Below, one piece after another: positions 17,749-26,836 of a stretch of 64,000 bases of DNA. This stretch comes from an uncultured Verrucomicrobiota bacterium (GTDB lineage Bacteria; Verrucomicrobiota; Verrucomicrobiia; Limisphaerales; UBA9464): positions 96,357 through 160,356 of the forward strand of contig CAIXUG010000056.1 of NCBI GenBank assembly GCA_903922605.1. Reading direction: 5' to 3'. Numbering within the stretch: position 1 is the first letter of the stretch; the number at the start of each line of letters is the position of its first letter. The translations under genes were made by a program, and so were the position numbers. The notes under the pieces were generated by a model. It searched no databases and had not been told where the DNA came from. It saw only the letters and a list, made by a program, of their open reading frames with translations.

Positions 17749-18867
17749 TCACTTCGGCCACTCGCTCACGCGCTCCCAATACTTTCTCAACCACTTCATG
17801 TGGTCCTTGGGGCTCGGCATTGAGTTGGCCAAAGCCAGTGATCCGAGTGATTTGTCCGGCCAGAGGTGCAGGCGGTCGCTGATGCCGATTTCCTTGGCAA
17901 GACGTTCGACCGTCTGTAGCGCAGACACAGCATATTTCTGCCAACTCTGACGGGACTCGAAGACCTCCGTCCGCAACTTGATGCCGAGGGAACTGGCTTG
18001 GGTCTCAATACGTGCCACGTTCTCCGCACGAATATTGATGGGCTCGTGGAAGACGGTCTTGGGCCTCAGTTCGGCAATGGCTTTGAGCGTGGCCCGCAGG
18101 TCGGTCTCGTCACATTCGGGATAGGTCGGAGCGACGGCCACGTAGACATGCAGGCCAGCGTCGCGGGCGGCCTGGAGCGTGGTGAGGCGCTGCGAGGGTG
18201 CCGGGGCTTTCGGTTCGTAAATCTTGGCAAGGTCGTTCCGCAATGTCGGCAGGCTCATGCCGAACAGCAGGCGCGGGCCGAAGCTGCGGAAGAGTTCAAA
18301 ATCCGCCCGGGCCAACGGGCTGCGCGTAAGAATACGGACATTGAGAGTGGAGTGGTCGCGGATCAGCTCTAAGGAACGACGGACCAGATAGCGGGCTTGG
18401 CGGCTTAGCTCACGTTGCTTTTCCGGGTTCGGATGATGGATGACCTGGTAAGGGTCGGTCGTGCTGCAATACATCACTGCCCGGTTTCCGTCGGGCTTCA
18501 ATCGGTCGCGCGGCGTGTTCTCAGCGGAACGGAGCGACGCCAGAAACTTGTCCTCATCGAAAGGCCGCAGCAGCACGTAGTCGCCCCATTCGGCGTCCGG
18601 ATCTTTAACGCCGTATTCGGCCAGCTTCGGGGCCTGCTTGATGGTCGCCGCGCTCGGCACGTAGCAGAACCGGCATGCATGCGAGCAGCCGACCGCAATG
18701 TTGAAGGCCCAATCGGAGAGGCTTTTGTAGACGAAATTGTTGGGAGCGATGACTGCGGGCGAGGACCAGATGCCGACGCGGTCTTCGAGGGGCGGACGCA
18801 CTGTACGCCACCGCTTCAAATGCACGCTTTCGACGGTCACTTTCGCTGTGTCTAAGAAAGTCGTCAT
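17749..18867 (-). CDS. Radical SAM protein, SPL/photolyase-like, paired with TcmP
   Basis: 372-aa radical-SAM enzyme. The [4Fe-4S] cluster motif is C61-x3-C65-x2-C68 in GCSHACRFCYVPS. The rest has the SPL-like order: VMYCSTTDPYQ, RILTRSPLARADFELF and FGMSLPTL. The family includes spore photoproduct lyase and the three-Cys-motif proteins whose partners are named TcmP. The ATG at 18867 overlaps the TcmP stop as ATGA, so translation of the two is probably coupled. The substrate is unknown; DNA or RNA repair/modification is a guess from the family. No spore genes are expected in this organism, so a sporulation role is unlikely. Confidence 0.85.
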   Translation of the reverse strand: MTTFLDTAKVTVESVHLKRWRTVRPPLEDRVGIWSSPAVIAPNNFVYKSLSDWAFNIAVGCSHACRFCYVPSAATIKQAPKLAEYGVKDPDAEWGDYVLLRPFDEDKFLASLRSAENTPRDRLKPDGNRAVMYCSTTDPYQVIHHPNPEKQRELSRQARYLVRRSLELIRDHSTLNVRILTRSPLARADFELFRSFGPRLLFGMSLPTLRNDLAKIYEPKAPAPSQRLTTLQAARDAGLHVYVAVAPTYPECDETDLRATLKAIAELRPKTVFHEPINIRAENVARIETQASSLGIKLRTEVFESRQSWQKYAVSALQTVERLAKEIGISDRLHLWPDKSLGSLALANSMPSPKDHMKWLRKYWERVSEWPK

Positions 18868-19775
18868 GGTTTCAGTATATTCTCAGCGATCCTGACTGCA
18901 ATTTTGCCACCGTTACCTGGGTTTCCAGCAGCAAAGTACAACAGATAGAGGGGGCAGTTCGAGCTGTTGAGCAATGGCAAAGGATTTTTTGCGACATGCG
19001 GAAAAACGGTCTTCAGACGCTTTAGAAAATATCGGCTGATGGCGTCGAAGTTTGCGACTTTGCGTGTCTCGATGACCGGTAAGTCGCTAAGCAATTCGTA
19101 TTGCTCAGTTTGTTTGTAGAACTCATCAAACCAGTCCGTCGCTCCGAATGTCGCATCGAGTCGGGTCCGCCATGAGTTCGGAATAACTCCATTGCGTGTG
19201 AGGAGTCGGTTCGCACCTGTTCCAAGAGGAAAGAGCAACCAGAGATCAATCGCGCCAGTCTTGGCGATGGCAGTGATTGTTTTCCAAGTGACCTGCATCC
19301 CGAAAGGGTCGAGAAAAAGTACCGCACGCCGGTTGTTCCAATTCCGTTTCAGACATAGCTCGTCGAGATAGCTAGTCGCCTCTGTATTCTTGAACTCCAG
19401 CTTGCCTTTGAGGTTCGGAAACTTATCGCCCAATTGGATCAATTCCCTATACCGAGCTGGACTACGCTCAATGAAGATATATTGGTCAAATTGCGGTTCA
19501 ACCTTCAATGCTACCTGAGCGGAGCCTTCGAGAAACTGCCGTGATTCCTCAGAATGCAATCCTTCAAAGAACGGCGCGAACTCGTCATCGATTTCTTTTG
19601 GAGTATTATAGCCTGTTCCGGCGAATGCGTCGATGTACGCAAAGCGAAAACCGCGCCCCTGTTTCCGCAATGCATTCATGATTGTCGCATAAGCGACCAG
19701 ATACTTTCGGACGCGTTCAAGTTTCTCAGAAGTCCAATCTCCCCCGAATTGCTGCTTAGTTCCTTCTTTTGGCAT
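18864..19775 (-). CDS. tcmP: Three-Cys-motif partner protein TcmP
   Basis: About 303 aa. The N-terminal half has a nucleotide/SAM-binding-like motif DAFAGTG at 49-55 and a later LFLDPFGMQ motif, in the positions of motifs I and IV of class I methyltransferases. The opening FGGDWTSEKLERVRKYL is typical of the TcmP family. TcmP is known only as the partner of a radical-SAM three-Cys protein, and the gene order here (tcmP then radical SAM, 4-bp overlap) fits. The frame also opens at a GTG (19781); the ATG at 19775 is preferred. GC is visibly lower than in neighbours, which suggests acquisition by transfer. No phage or toxin genes are next to it. Confidence 0.82.
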   Translation of the reverse strand: MPKEGTKQQFGGDWTSEKLERVRKYLVAYATIMNALRKQGRGFRFAYIDAFAGTGYNTPKEIDDEFAPFFEGLHSEESRQFLEGSAQVALKVEPQFDQYIFIERSPARYRELIQLGDKFPNLKGKLEFKNTEATSYLDELCLKRNWNNRRAVLFLDPFGMQVTWKTITAIAKTGAIDLWLLFPLGTGANRLLTRNGVIPNSWRTRLDATFGATDWFDEFYKQTEQYELLSDLPVIETRKVANFDAISRYFLKRLKTVFPHVAKNPLPLLNSSNCPLYLLYFAAGNPGNGGKIAVRIAENILKP

Positions 19776-19828
19776 GAGCACTAATAATACGAAAGTTGGT
19801 TGGAAAAGGATAGTCTTGGCGTATGTGT

Positions 19829-21187
19829 CTACTCCTTCAGCAGCTTCTTGATCGCCCCCATCAGCACCGGTTCGGCTTCGGGGCCGACGTTGGAGGAGCG
19901 GGGTTCGGTCTCGTAGCCGCCTTCGGTGTAGGCGCGGGCGGTGCCGATGTACCAGGGGCCGTAATCACCATAGGCGGCCATCGCCACGAAGCGGTCGGGA
20001 CGCTCGGCCTTCGCGGCGAGCTGGTATTCCACGAAGAGTTCGCCGGGCAGGTGCAGCAGCCGGGCGCGGCCGAGCGTCAGGCAGGTGACGTCGAGCTTGC
20101 GGCCTGCCTGGCAGAGGCGCAGCCACGCTAGCCGGGAGGCGCCGCTCTGCGTGATGAACGAGCCGGCCCGGCCCCGCATCTCGGCCTCCACCTGGGCGAC
20201 GTCGATGCGCTTCGACGGCGGGATCACGACGGATTCAATGCGCCAGGCCACGTCGGCGGCGGTGATCGGTTCGCGCTTGGTATTGTCCCAGGCGCGCTTC
20301 ATGCCGTCGGCGAGGCGCTGGGCGAGCACGAGGCGGTTGGTGGGCGAGCCGTCGTTGTACTTGCCCGCGCCGATGTTGCCGCCCGCACCGTTGAAGTGGA
20401 CGTGCAGCGCCTCGGGCACCGCAAGCTGGCGCAGGAAGCGCGCGAGGCCGGGGAAGTCAGGATTCGGGATGCCGGTGCGGTAGTAGCTCTGAGGGTGTGT
20501 GGCGTAGTAGCTGAGCACGGCGACGGGATGATTCGTGTTCCAGAAGCTCACGAGGGAAACCTCGGGATCGATCGTGCCCTCCGGTTCCGCGCGCAGGGCC
20601 GCGTCGGGCGTCGCGGTGTAGCGCACGGCGCGCACCTTGCCATCGGGGCCGAAGATGCGGCGGTTCGACGCGACCTGATACACCGGTGCGACCCCGAGGC
20701 CGAGGTGCGTCACCGGTTCCGCGTGCGCCAGCGATTCGTGCACTGCGGCAGCGAGGCGACGCAGGGCTTCACGCTGGAAGGTACCCTCGAAATTCAGCGG
20801 ATCGATGCCGGCGTCCTTCAGGATCTTCTCCGCACCGAAATCGCAGTCCGGAGCGTCGTGCTGGTGCAGCGTGTGGACGGTGACGCGGGCGGGCACGGTG
20901 TCGGCCGCGGTGGCGAGTGCGGCCCGAAATAGATCGTGGCTCTCGTTGGCAATGCCGATCCAGTCCACCGCGCACAGCACGATGGGCTGGCCGGCGCCGA
21001 GCAGCACGATGCCCCGGGCGCGCAGGCCGAGGTCCCAGGTGTTGGTGACCGTGTCGTACGCCATGCGGCTGCCGACGGGCGGGGTGACGTCGACGTCAAA
21101 GGTGGCCACGCGCAGTGCATCCGCCTGGGCGATACCGACGACGAGGAGGAACGCGGTGAAGGCGAGAGCGACGTGGCGGCGAAGCAT
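19829..21187 (-). CDS. Exported neutral/alkaline ceramidase-like protein
   Basis: 452 aa with a signal peptide ([22 protein letters not shown]). The first 150 residues match the N-terminal domain of neutral/alkaline non-lysosomal ceramidases: [34 protein letters not shown] and [11 protein letters not shown], the last holding candidate metal-binding His residues. Later [16 protein letters not shown] and [19 protein letters not shown] are also family-like. It is shorter than full ceramidases, which carry an extra C-terminal Ig-like domain. In Planctomycetota and Verrucomicrobiota this family is abundant and the substrate is often unproven, so lipid amidase activity is only inferred. Confidence 0.75.
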   Translation of the reverse strand: MLRRHVALAFTAFLLVVGIAQADALRVATFDVDVTPPVGSRMAYDTVTNTWDLGLRARGIVLLGAGQPIVLCAVDWIGIANESHDLFRAALATAADTVPARVTVHTLHQHDAPDCDFGAEKILKDAGIDPLNFEGTFQREALRRLAAAVHESLAHAEPVTHLGLGVAPVYQVASNRRIFGPDGKVRAVRYTATPDAALRAEPEGTIDPEVSLVSFWNTNHPVAVLSYYATHPQSYYRTGIPNPDFPGLARFLRQLAVPEALHVHFNGAGGNIGAGKYNDGSPTNRLVLAQRLADGMKRAWDNTKREPITAADVAWRIESVVIPPSKRIDVAQVEAEMRGRAGSFITQSGASRLAWLRLCQAGRKLDVTCLTLGRARLLHLPGELFVEYQLAAKAERPDRFVAMAAYGDYGPWYIGTARAYTEGGYETEPRSSNVGPEAEPVLMGAIKKLLKE

Positions 21188-21228
21188 GGCGCGAGATTAG
21201 TAAGGTGGCCCGGGAGTGACGAGAGGGC

Positions 21229-21317
21229 AGATCGGTTTTCGGTTTTCGGTTTTCAGCCGTCGAAAACCCAACGCTCGGAGGCGAACATTCGTCATTCGAA
21301 ATTCGCCACTCGAAATA
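21229..21317. repeat. Short-word array (TTTTCGG and ATTCG words)
   Basis: Three tandem copies of GGTTTTC are followed by an ATTCG-word stretch (CATTCGTCATTCGAAATTCG, then CACTCGAAATAG). It occupies the gap between two genes of the same strand. Same type of element as at 5898-5935. Confidence 0.6.
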
Positions 21318-21330
21318 GGACCCGCCCCGA

Positions 21331-22938
21331 TTACTGCCGTTCCCGGACATGCCGGGGCGTCATGGCCCGATAGGCGAGCGGGTCGCGCGCGCCGTTGATC
21401 ACGTGACGGATGGGAAGCCGGAGCTTGCCGCGCGCGTAGCTGAACACCGCGCCCGCAATGAGCAGGGACGGCACACAGAAGAACACCTGCGGCAGCAGGA
21501 CCGTGAAGGCCACCGTCTTGGCGAACGCCCAGCCCGGCCGCGCCTGGGTAAGGGACAGCCACATGCCGAACCACCAGATCGCCGTTAGCTCCAACGGCAG
21601 CGACACCAGCCAGAAGAGCCAGCTGACCCACGCCTGAAACAGCGGCTCCCAGCCGGGGCCGAGAGGAGCGGCTTTCGCCCCCACCAGGAGCTGGATGAAT
21701 GGTCCGAGCGCCAGGATCAGCGCGAGTGTGACCAGCGGCGGCAGGAAGTTCTGCCGCAGGGCGATCCATTGGCCACGGTAGATCTCCGCATCCGTGAGCG
21801 GTGTGGTAAGCAGGGAATCCAGCGCGCTGTTGCGCCGGCAGGTGGCGAAGAAGTCGCACGCCTGCCAGGCGAAAAGCGTCTTCACGAAGAGGAGCAGGCC
21901 GGTCAGTGCCGCCGGCATCAGTTTGGGCTTGGTGAGAAAGGAGATCGGCAGCAGGGGCTCATTCCCAGTCAGCATGTTGATGCCGACCAGCAGGCAGGCG
22001 AGTCCCACCAAGATCCAAACCCAGAGGCGGACCTGGGTGTCCGACGAGAGCAGGGCGGCGATGGGGTGGTCGTCGAGCAGCTCCATTCGCAGCGAAATGA
22101 CCCGGCGCACGATGCTGACGGATTTACCGTCGGCCCCGATGCTGACCTGCACCGCCGCCTTGGTCGGCCGGGCGACGGCGGTATCCTGCCAGCGTCGTCG
22201 CACCGTCCAACTGGCGGCGATCAGGAAAAGCCAGGCCAGCAGGTGCGCCAGCCAGAAGGCGGACCAATACCGGCCCGAATCGGCCCGATACGGCAGGTCC
22301 TTGGCCCCGCTGAAGGAAACCCACGGGCTCACGCCCAGCCACCAGCGGAGGGCTTCGGTCGAGGGACGGGTCAGGAGCAGTCGGTGCAGCAGCCCGAGGC
22401 CAAACGTGATCACGACGAGCCAGATCAGCGTCCTGATGAGGGTTTCGATTTGCACGCGACGACGGGCGGAGACCGCCAGCCCGACCGCGAGCGACAGGAA
22501 GAGGGTGTTCAGCAGCACCAGCACGCACCGCCAAAATTCGCCGCCGGTCACCCCGCCGAGAATCCAGGCCAAGGCCGCGACCGGCAGGCCGGCGAGCAGG
22601 GCCATCAGGGCGTTGAGACCAACGATTGTCAGCTTGCCCGTGATGATGTCAAAGCCGCCCAGATCGGTGAGGAAGAGCAGTCCCAGCGTGCCGTTGCGTT
22701 TCTCCTCGCTGATGGTGTCCGCCGCCAGCAGCACGCCGGCGAAGAGCGCGTAGAGAAAGCCGCCCTGGACCAGGTAGGTGAACATCAGATCGCCCGAGGT
22801 GCGTGCGTTGCCGCCAAAGGCCAGCAGGGCAAACCCCAGCAACGCCGCCCCGATGGCGGTGGTGAGCCGTACGAGGAAGGTCGTTTTCCGGCGGGAAGCG
22901 ACCAGCAGTTCACGCCGGGCGATGGGCAGGAAGGTCAT
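21331..22938 (-). CDS. ABC-2 type transporter permease (orphan)
   Basis: About 535 aa with roughly a dozen hydrophobic segments. The N-terminus MTFLPIARRELLVASRRKTT is characteristic of ABC-2/multicopper-maturation permeases, followed by a TM segment, LAADTISEEKRNGTLGLLFL (the conserved ABC-2 motif) and further TM segments. No ATP-binding subunit lies on either side, so its ATPase must be encoded elsewhere. The ATG at 22938 is chosen; the frame opens at 23010 but the extension is Ala/Thr-rich and unlike the family. It is divergent from the coiled-coil gene at 23081, with 142 bp between starts. Confidence 0.82.
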   Translation of the reverse strand: MTFLPIARRELLVASRRKTTFLVRLTTAIGAALLGFALLAFGGNARTSGDLMFTYLVQGGFLYALFAGVLLAADTISEEKRNGTLGLLFLTDLGGFDIITGKLTIVGLNALMALLAGLPVAALAWILGGVTGGEFWRCVLVLLNTLFLSLAVGLAVSARRRVQIETLIRTLIWLVVITFGLGLLHRLLLTRPSTEALRWWLGVSPWVSFSGAKDLPYRADSGRYWSAFWLAHLLAWLFLIAASWTVRRRWQDTAVARPTKAAVQVSIGADGKSVSIVRRVISLRMELLDDHPIAALLSSDTQVRLWVWILVGLACLLVGINMLTGNEPLLPISFLTKPKLMPAALTGLLLFVKTLFAWQACDFFATCRRNSALDSLLTTPLTDAEIYRGQWIALRQNFLPPLVTLALILALGPFIQLLVGAKAAPLGPGWEPLFQAWVSWLFWLVSLPLELTAIWWFGMWLSLTQARPGWAFAKTVAFTVLLPQVFFCVPSLLIAGAVFSYARGKLRLPIRHVINGARDPLAYRAMTPRHVRERQ

Positions 22939-23080
22939 GGCGTTGCGGGCGGAGGTTGGGGTGCGGGCGGTGGTGGCGGCAACGGTGGAGTTTTGTGCGC
23001 GCCCGCGCACTTCTCACTTCGCACCCGCCGGTTTCCGTGTGTACCTTCAGGCTGTTGGCGCAGTAGCCCCGATTCCTTCC

Positions 23081-25207
23081 ATGAGCACGCTCGTTGCCCA
23101 GCATCCTTGGCTGACCCTTTCCGCCGTTTTCCTGCTTGGCTACACGGTCAAATACCTCCTCGACCTCTTCTTTCTCCGCCAGCGCCTTTTCGATGCCGAG
23201 GCCGCCGTGGAGCGCCGGGGCAAGGACCTGGATTCCGAGCGTTACGCCCATGGCCGTACCCAGGCGGAACTAAAGGGCAAACTCGCCGAACTCGACATTG
23301 CCCAGAAGGCGCGTTCCCTCACGGAATCGCTGCTGGCCGTCCTGAAGGCCAAGCACGCGGATGCCGAAGCGGCGCTCGCGGCGGCGGGCGAGCAGGCCAG
23401 TGGGTTGACCCAGGAGCTGACGGCCACCCGCACCAGCCTTGAAGCCGCCCAGGGCGAAATTCGCCGGCAGATGGAAGCGGTGGCGGAGGTCTCTGGTCAG
23501 CTGACCGCGAGCGAAGCCAGCCTGGCCGCCGTCAAGGAGAGCGCCAATGCCCTCGCCACGGAACTGGCGAACACGCAGGCCACGCTGGAAGGCTCCCTGA
23601 ACACGGTCGGGAAGCAGGCCGACTCTCTGGCCGATCTCTCGGGCCGGCTGGCCATCAGTGAAGCCGCCTTGGCGGCCGCCCAGGAAAAAGCCGGAGCCTT
23701 GTCGTCCGAGCTGACCGCCACGCAGGCAAAACTCGACGGGGCCGAAAGCGAAGCCCGTCAGCATGCGGCGTTGGCCGAGGATCTGGCGCTACGCCTGGCC
23801 ACCCAGGAAGCCGAGCTAGCCACCGCCAATTCTGCATTGGGCGAACTGCGGGCGAACCTGGCGCGCGTGGCCGCCGAGAACGAGGCCGCCGGCCAGCGCA
23901 TCCCGCTGCTGGAGCACGATCTCGACCAGCAATTGGCCAAGGCCAATGCGCTCGGAGCCGATCTGCAGGTTGCCCTGCGGGGTCAGGCCGACGCCCAGTC
24001 TTCGGCGGGCGAAGCCCAGTCGGCGCTGTCTTCCACCCAGTCGGCACTCACGGCGGCGCGCAAGGCGAAGACCGAATTTGAAGCGGCGCTTTCCCGGCGC
24101 GAGGCCGAAGCCGCCGCCGCCGCCCAGCTCGCCGAGGAGACAGCGGCCGCCCTGGCCAAATCCCAGCAGGAGGCTGCCGCCCTGCGCGCCCGGATCGAAA
24201 AACTGGAACTCGCCCTCACGGACGCGAAATCCGACACCGAGCCGCTGGGGCAGAAGCTCCGCGCCCGGCAGGATGACGTGAAACTGCTCACGACCCAGTT
24301 GGGCGAGGCCACCGAGGAGCTGGCGGCGCTCAGGGCCAAGCACGCCCAGACCGAGGCCAACCTGCTGGCCGCCACCGAAACCCGCGCCGCGCTGGAGGCG
24401 GAAGCCCGGGCGCAGGATGGGCAGGTGGCCACGGAGCGCGCGCAGCTTGCCACCCAGCAGGAACGGGTGGCCGAACTGGAAGCCGAGCTGAAGGCCGTTT
24501 CCGAGGCACATGCGGCCCTGCAGGAGGAACTAGCCAATCGTCCGGCCACTTCCGCTGTCGCGCCGGTCCTCGCCCCGGCTCCCGCCGGCGATGCCGGGCT
24601 GCTTGCGGAACTGGAGGCGATGACCCGTGAGCGCAACGAATTTGCCGCCGAACTGGCCACGCTGCGGGCGGCCACACCGACTCCCGCCAAGCGCTCCCGG
24701 AAATCCGCGCCATCGCCGGCACCGGTGGAACCGGAGACTCCTGCCGATCCGGAGGAATACAGCGCCGCGTGCCCGCAGCATCTGGCCGAGGTCACCGGCA
24801 TCGGACCGGAGCACGAGCCGAAGCTGTTTGCTGCCGGTGTGGGCAGCTATTGGGAGCTGTCGCAGCTCAACGACAGCACCCTCGCCAGCGTGCTGGAACT
24901 GAATGAGCTGGAGCGGTCGGTCGTGGATTTCGACGGCATCCGGCACGATGCCGCCCGGCTGGCTCGCGAGACCAAGTCCGTGGGACGCAAGTGGAGCGGG
25001 GCCGAGCCGGATGACCTCAAGGCCATCGAGGGCATCACCCCGGGTTTTCAGCGGCGGCTTTACGACGCAGGCCTGTGCACCTTCGCCGCCCTGGCGGGCG
25101 CGTCAGCGGAGACTTTGGCCGAGCTTTGCCCCGGCAATTCCCAGCGCCCGCCGGATCACGACGGCTGGATTGCGCAGGCCAGGGCGCGCACGGAGGCGGA
25201 GGGCTGA
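23081..25207 (+). CDS. Membrane-anchored coiled-coil protein with C-terminal helix-hairpin-helix domains
   Basis: 708 aa. One N-terminal TM helix (LTLSAVFLLGYTVKYLLDLFF) is followed by about 500 residues of Ala/Glu/Gln/Leu-rich coiled coil with internal repeats such as SGQLTASEASLAAVKE / SGRLAISEAALAAAQE. After a Pro-rich hinge (~545-560) come two helix-hairpin-helix-like units, LAEVTGIGPEHEPKLFAAGV and LKAIEGITPGFQRRLYDAGL, of the type found in DUF4332 and nucleic-acid-binding proteins. A role tethering DNA to the membrane or in envelope organisation is conceivable but unproven. The ATG at 23081 puts the TM helix at the start. The next gene begins 52 bp downstream. Confidence 0.75.
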   Translation: MSTLVAQHPWLTLSAVFLLGYTVKYLLDLFFLRQRLFDAEAAVERRGKDLDSERYAHGRTQAELKGKLAELDIAQKARSLTESLLAVLKAKHADAEAALAAAGEQASGLTQELTATRTSLEAAQGEIRRQMEAVAEVSGQLTASEASLAAVKESANALATELANTQATLEGSLNTVGKQADSLADLSGRLAISEAALAAAQEKAGALSSELTATQAKLDGAESEARQHAALAEDLALRLATQEAELATANSALGELRANLARVAAENEAAGQRIPLLEHDLDQQLAKANALGADLQVALRGQADAQSSAGEAQSALSSTQSALTAARKAKTEFEAALSRREAEAAAAAQLAEETAAALAKSQQEAAALRARIEKLELALTDAKSDTEPLGQKLRARQDDVKLLTTQLGEATEELAALRAKHAQTEANLLAATETRAALEAEARAQDGQVATERAQLATQQERVAELEAELKAVSEAHAALQEELANRPATSAVAPVLAPAPAGDAGLLAELEAMTRERNEFAAELATLRAATPTPAKRSRKSAPSPAPVEPETPADPEEYSAACPQHLAEVTGIGPEHEPKLFAAGVGSYWELSQLNDSTLASVLELNELERSVVDFDGIRHDAARLARETKSVGRKWSGAEPDDLKAIEGITPGFQRRLYDAGLCTFAALAGASAETLAELCPGNSQRPPDHDGWIAQARARTEAEG

Positions 25208-25259
25208 GCCATGGCCGCACTGCCTTTCAACCGGCGGCGGAAACGGATCGGAGGCTGAT

Positions 25260-25775
25260 ATGAGCGACTCCCCATTCGATCCCACGGGTCCTGCGGCTCC
25301 GCCTCCCTGGCGGCCACGCTATTGGATCGCCGGCTATGACCGGTGGTCACTGATCGCGCCGGGGCTGTGCGTGCTGCTCTTTGCGCTGGTGCTCGTGCTC
25401 CCCAAGCCGCCGGCGCCCGTTTACCGGCCCGCTCCGCTGCGTCCGCTGGCGGCCACGACGATCCTTACGCCGTTGCCGGGTTCCTTGTTCCGCGTCGGGC
25501 AGGTCGGGGATCTGGCGGGCACGGCCGAGCCGGGCAGCCTCGTGCGGCTCTACTACGGCACCAACGCGATCGGGCAGACGCTGGTCGCGACGAACGGCAC
25601 GTACCGTTTCCAGATTTCCAGCTTCCCGGCGGGCCAGCACACGCTCCGCGCTGCGGCCATAGTCGGCGCGCGCAGCCAGTGGTCCACCGAGGTGACCTTC
25701 ACCGTGCAGGCCGCGCCGAAGACGGCCGCCCTGCCGACCAAGAAACCGGGCCCGGCCAAGAAGAAAGCGAAGTGA
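25260..25775 (+). CDS. Single-pass membrane protein with bacterial Ig-like domain
   Basis: 171 aa. A Pro-rich cytosolic N-terminus (~30 residues) precedes one TM helix (LIAPGLCVLLFALVLVLP), then an Ig-like/beta-sandwich domain (VGDLAGTAEPGSLVRLYYG, VATNGTYRFQISSFPAG, LRAAAIVGARSQWSTEV) and a basic tail (KKPGPAKKKAK). The domain resembles Big_3-type Ig repeats. Function unknown. It probably shares an operon with the coiled-coil gene just upstream, so the two may act together. The ATG at 25260 is used; the longer open frame to 24903 overlaps the coiled-coil gene and is not supported. Confidence 0.7.
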   Translation: MSDSPFDPTGPAAPPPWRPRYWIAGYDRWSLIAPGLCVLLFALVLVLPKPPAPVYRPAPLRPLAATTILTPLPGSLFRVGQVGDLAGTAEPGSLVRLYYGTNAIGQTLVATNGTYRFQISSFPAGQHTLRAAAIVGARSQWSTEVTFTVQAAPKTAALPTKKPGPAKKKAK

Positions 25776-25807
25776 ACAGTCCCCGCTTCGGGAGCCTGAG
25801 CTTGTCT

Positions 25808-25832
25808 GGCTCGGTGTGCTGAAGCCCGAGCC
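25808..25832 (+). other. Small hairpin before the three-paralogue cluster
   Basis: GGCTCGG (25808-25814) pairs with CCGAGCC (25826-25832), an 11-nt loop, ending 3 bp before the ATG at 25836. No T-run follows, so it is not a classical terminator; it could affect translation start. Confidence 0.35.
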
Positions 25833-25835
25833 ATA

Positions 25836-26333
25836 ATGAAGCGGAGGACATTGATCACTGTGGGCGTCCTTTTCGTGCTGGTTGGCCTGGCGGCAGGCTG
25901 GCACCGGCACACCACGCGCCCGCAGGAAATCACCGTCCACTTCGAGGGTTTCACCAACTCCTCCGATCAGGGCTGGACCGCCGTCTTTCGCCTGACGAAC
26001 GGTACGCCGAATACGGTGTTCTATGCTCCCAGCCTGCGGCGGGAATCCGGGGCTTTGCTGCGCGGGAACCGGTCGTTATCCGTCACCAAAATTCTGGCCC
26101 CGCACATCGGCCAGACTTGGATTCACCCTGTGCCCGATACTAATTCGGTTTTCCGGCTTCAAGCCGAGTGCTGGGAACAGACTTCGCCCTGGGTTTACCA
26201 GGTGAATGACCTTATCAGGTGGTTCAATGAAAAGTGTCCACGATTCCGTGTTCCTTTGCGGCACCGTCATGAGTACGTCTTGACCTGCCCGACGGAAAAA
26301 CGCTGGGAGGAACGGAAGCTTGAACGGCCGTGA
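25836..26333 (+). CDS. Paralogue 1 of an unrecognised membrane-anchored family
   Basis: 165 aa. An N-terminal TM/signal anchor (TLITVGVLFVLVGLAAGW) is followed by a ~130-residue extracytoplasmic domain. Shared features with the next two genes are VHFEGFTN..GWTAVFRLTN near residue 33-53, W-I-x-P-V-x-D-T-N near 97, and a late Cys before a basic end (VLTCPTEK). No known domain was recognised. Its stop overlaps the GTG start of the next paralogue by 3-4 bp, indicating an operon. Confidence 0.6.
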   Translation: MKRRTLITVGVLFVLVGLAAGWHRHTTRPQEITVHFEGFTNSSDQGWTAVFRLTNGTPNTVFYAPSLRRESGALLRGNRSLSVTKILAPHIGQTWIHPVPDTNSVFRLQAECWEQTSPWVYQVNDLIRWFNEKCPRFRVPLRHRHEYVLTCPTEKRWEERKLERP

Positions 26334-26791
26334 AAAAGAGGATTTTGATAGTTGCGGGAGGTGCTCTGCTGCTGGTCTGCCTGGCTGTGGGCGCCTACCG
26401 ATTGGCCTCGCATTCGCAGGGCACCACGGTCCGCTTCGTGGGCTACGTGGACGACGGCCATCACGGCTGGCTGGCGGTGTTTCGTGCCACCAACAGCGCC
26501 CCGAGTGAGGTTACATGCGAGCCATGGTTCCAGCAGGGATCGAACTCTCCGCCACTGATGCGGAGCGGCCCCGAATTTCTGAAGCCCCGCACTGGTGCAA
26601 ACTGGATTTATCCCGTGGCTGACACCAACTTGGCCTGCCGATTGCAGATCCGATGCTACGAAATGCCGCCACCGCTGGTCGATCGTTGGAACCACTTGGT
26701 CGCCGAGGCCTTTCCTTCGATTGCGAAATCTCACTGGCTGATGATTCCCGGTCGTAGATTTGCTGTGACCTGTGCTGCCGAGGCACCTTGA
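26330..26791 (+). CDS. Paralogue 2 of the unrecognised membrane-anchored family
   Basis: 153 aa from a GTG start. N-terminal anchor (RILIVAGGALLLVCLAVGAY), then VRFVGYVDDGHHGWLAVFRATN, WIYPVADTN and the final FAVTCAAEAP. Clear similarity to both neighbours in the order GF/Y-x-GW-x-AVF-x-x-TN, W-x-x-P-V/I-x-DTN, V-x-C. Conserved Cys residues near 63, 102 and 109 could form disulfides outside the cytoplasm. Function unknown. Confidence 0.6.
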   Translation: MKKRILIVAGGALLLVCLAVGAYRLASHSQGTTVRFVGYVDDGHHGWLAVFRATNSAPSEVTCEPWFQQGSNSPPLMRSGPEFLKPRTGANWIYPVADTNLACRLQIRCYEMPPPLVDRWNHLVAEAFPSIAKSHWLMIPGRRFAVTCAAEAP

Positions 26792-26836
26792 GCGCAACGG
26801 TGGGCAACCGCAGATGTTCAAGAACCCGGTCACGTG

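Noticed and set aside
23400..24500. Repeat-rich region as DNA repeat
   Set aside because: The periodicity is that of coiled-coil heptads in the protein, not a DNA-level repeat.
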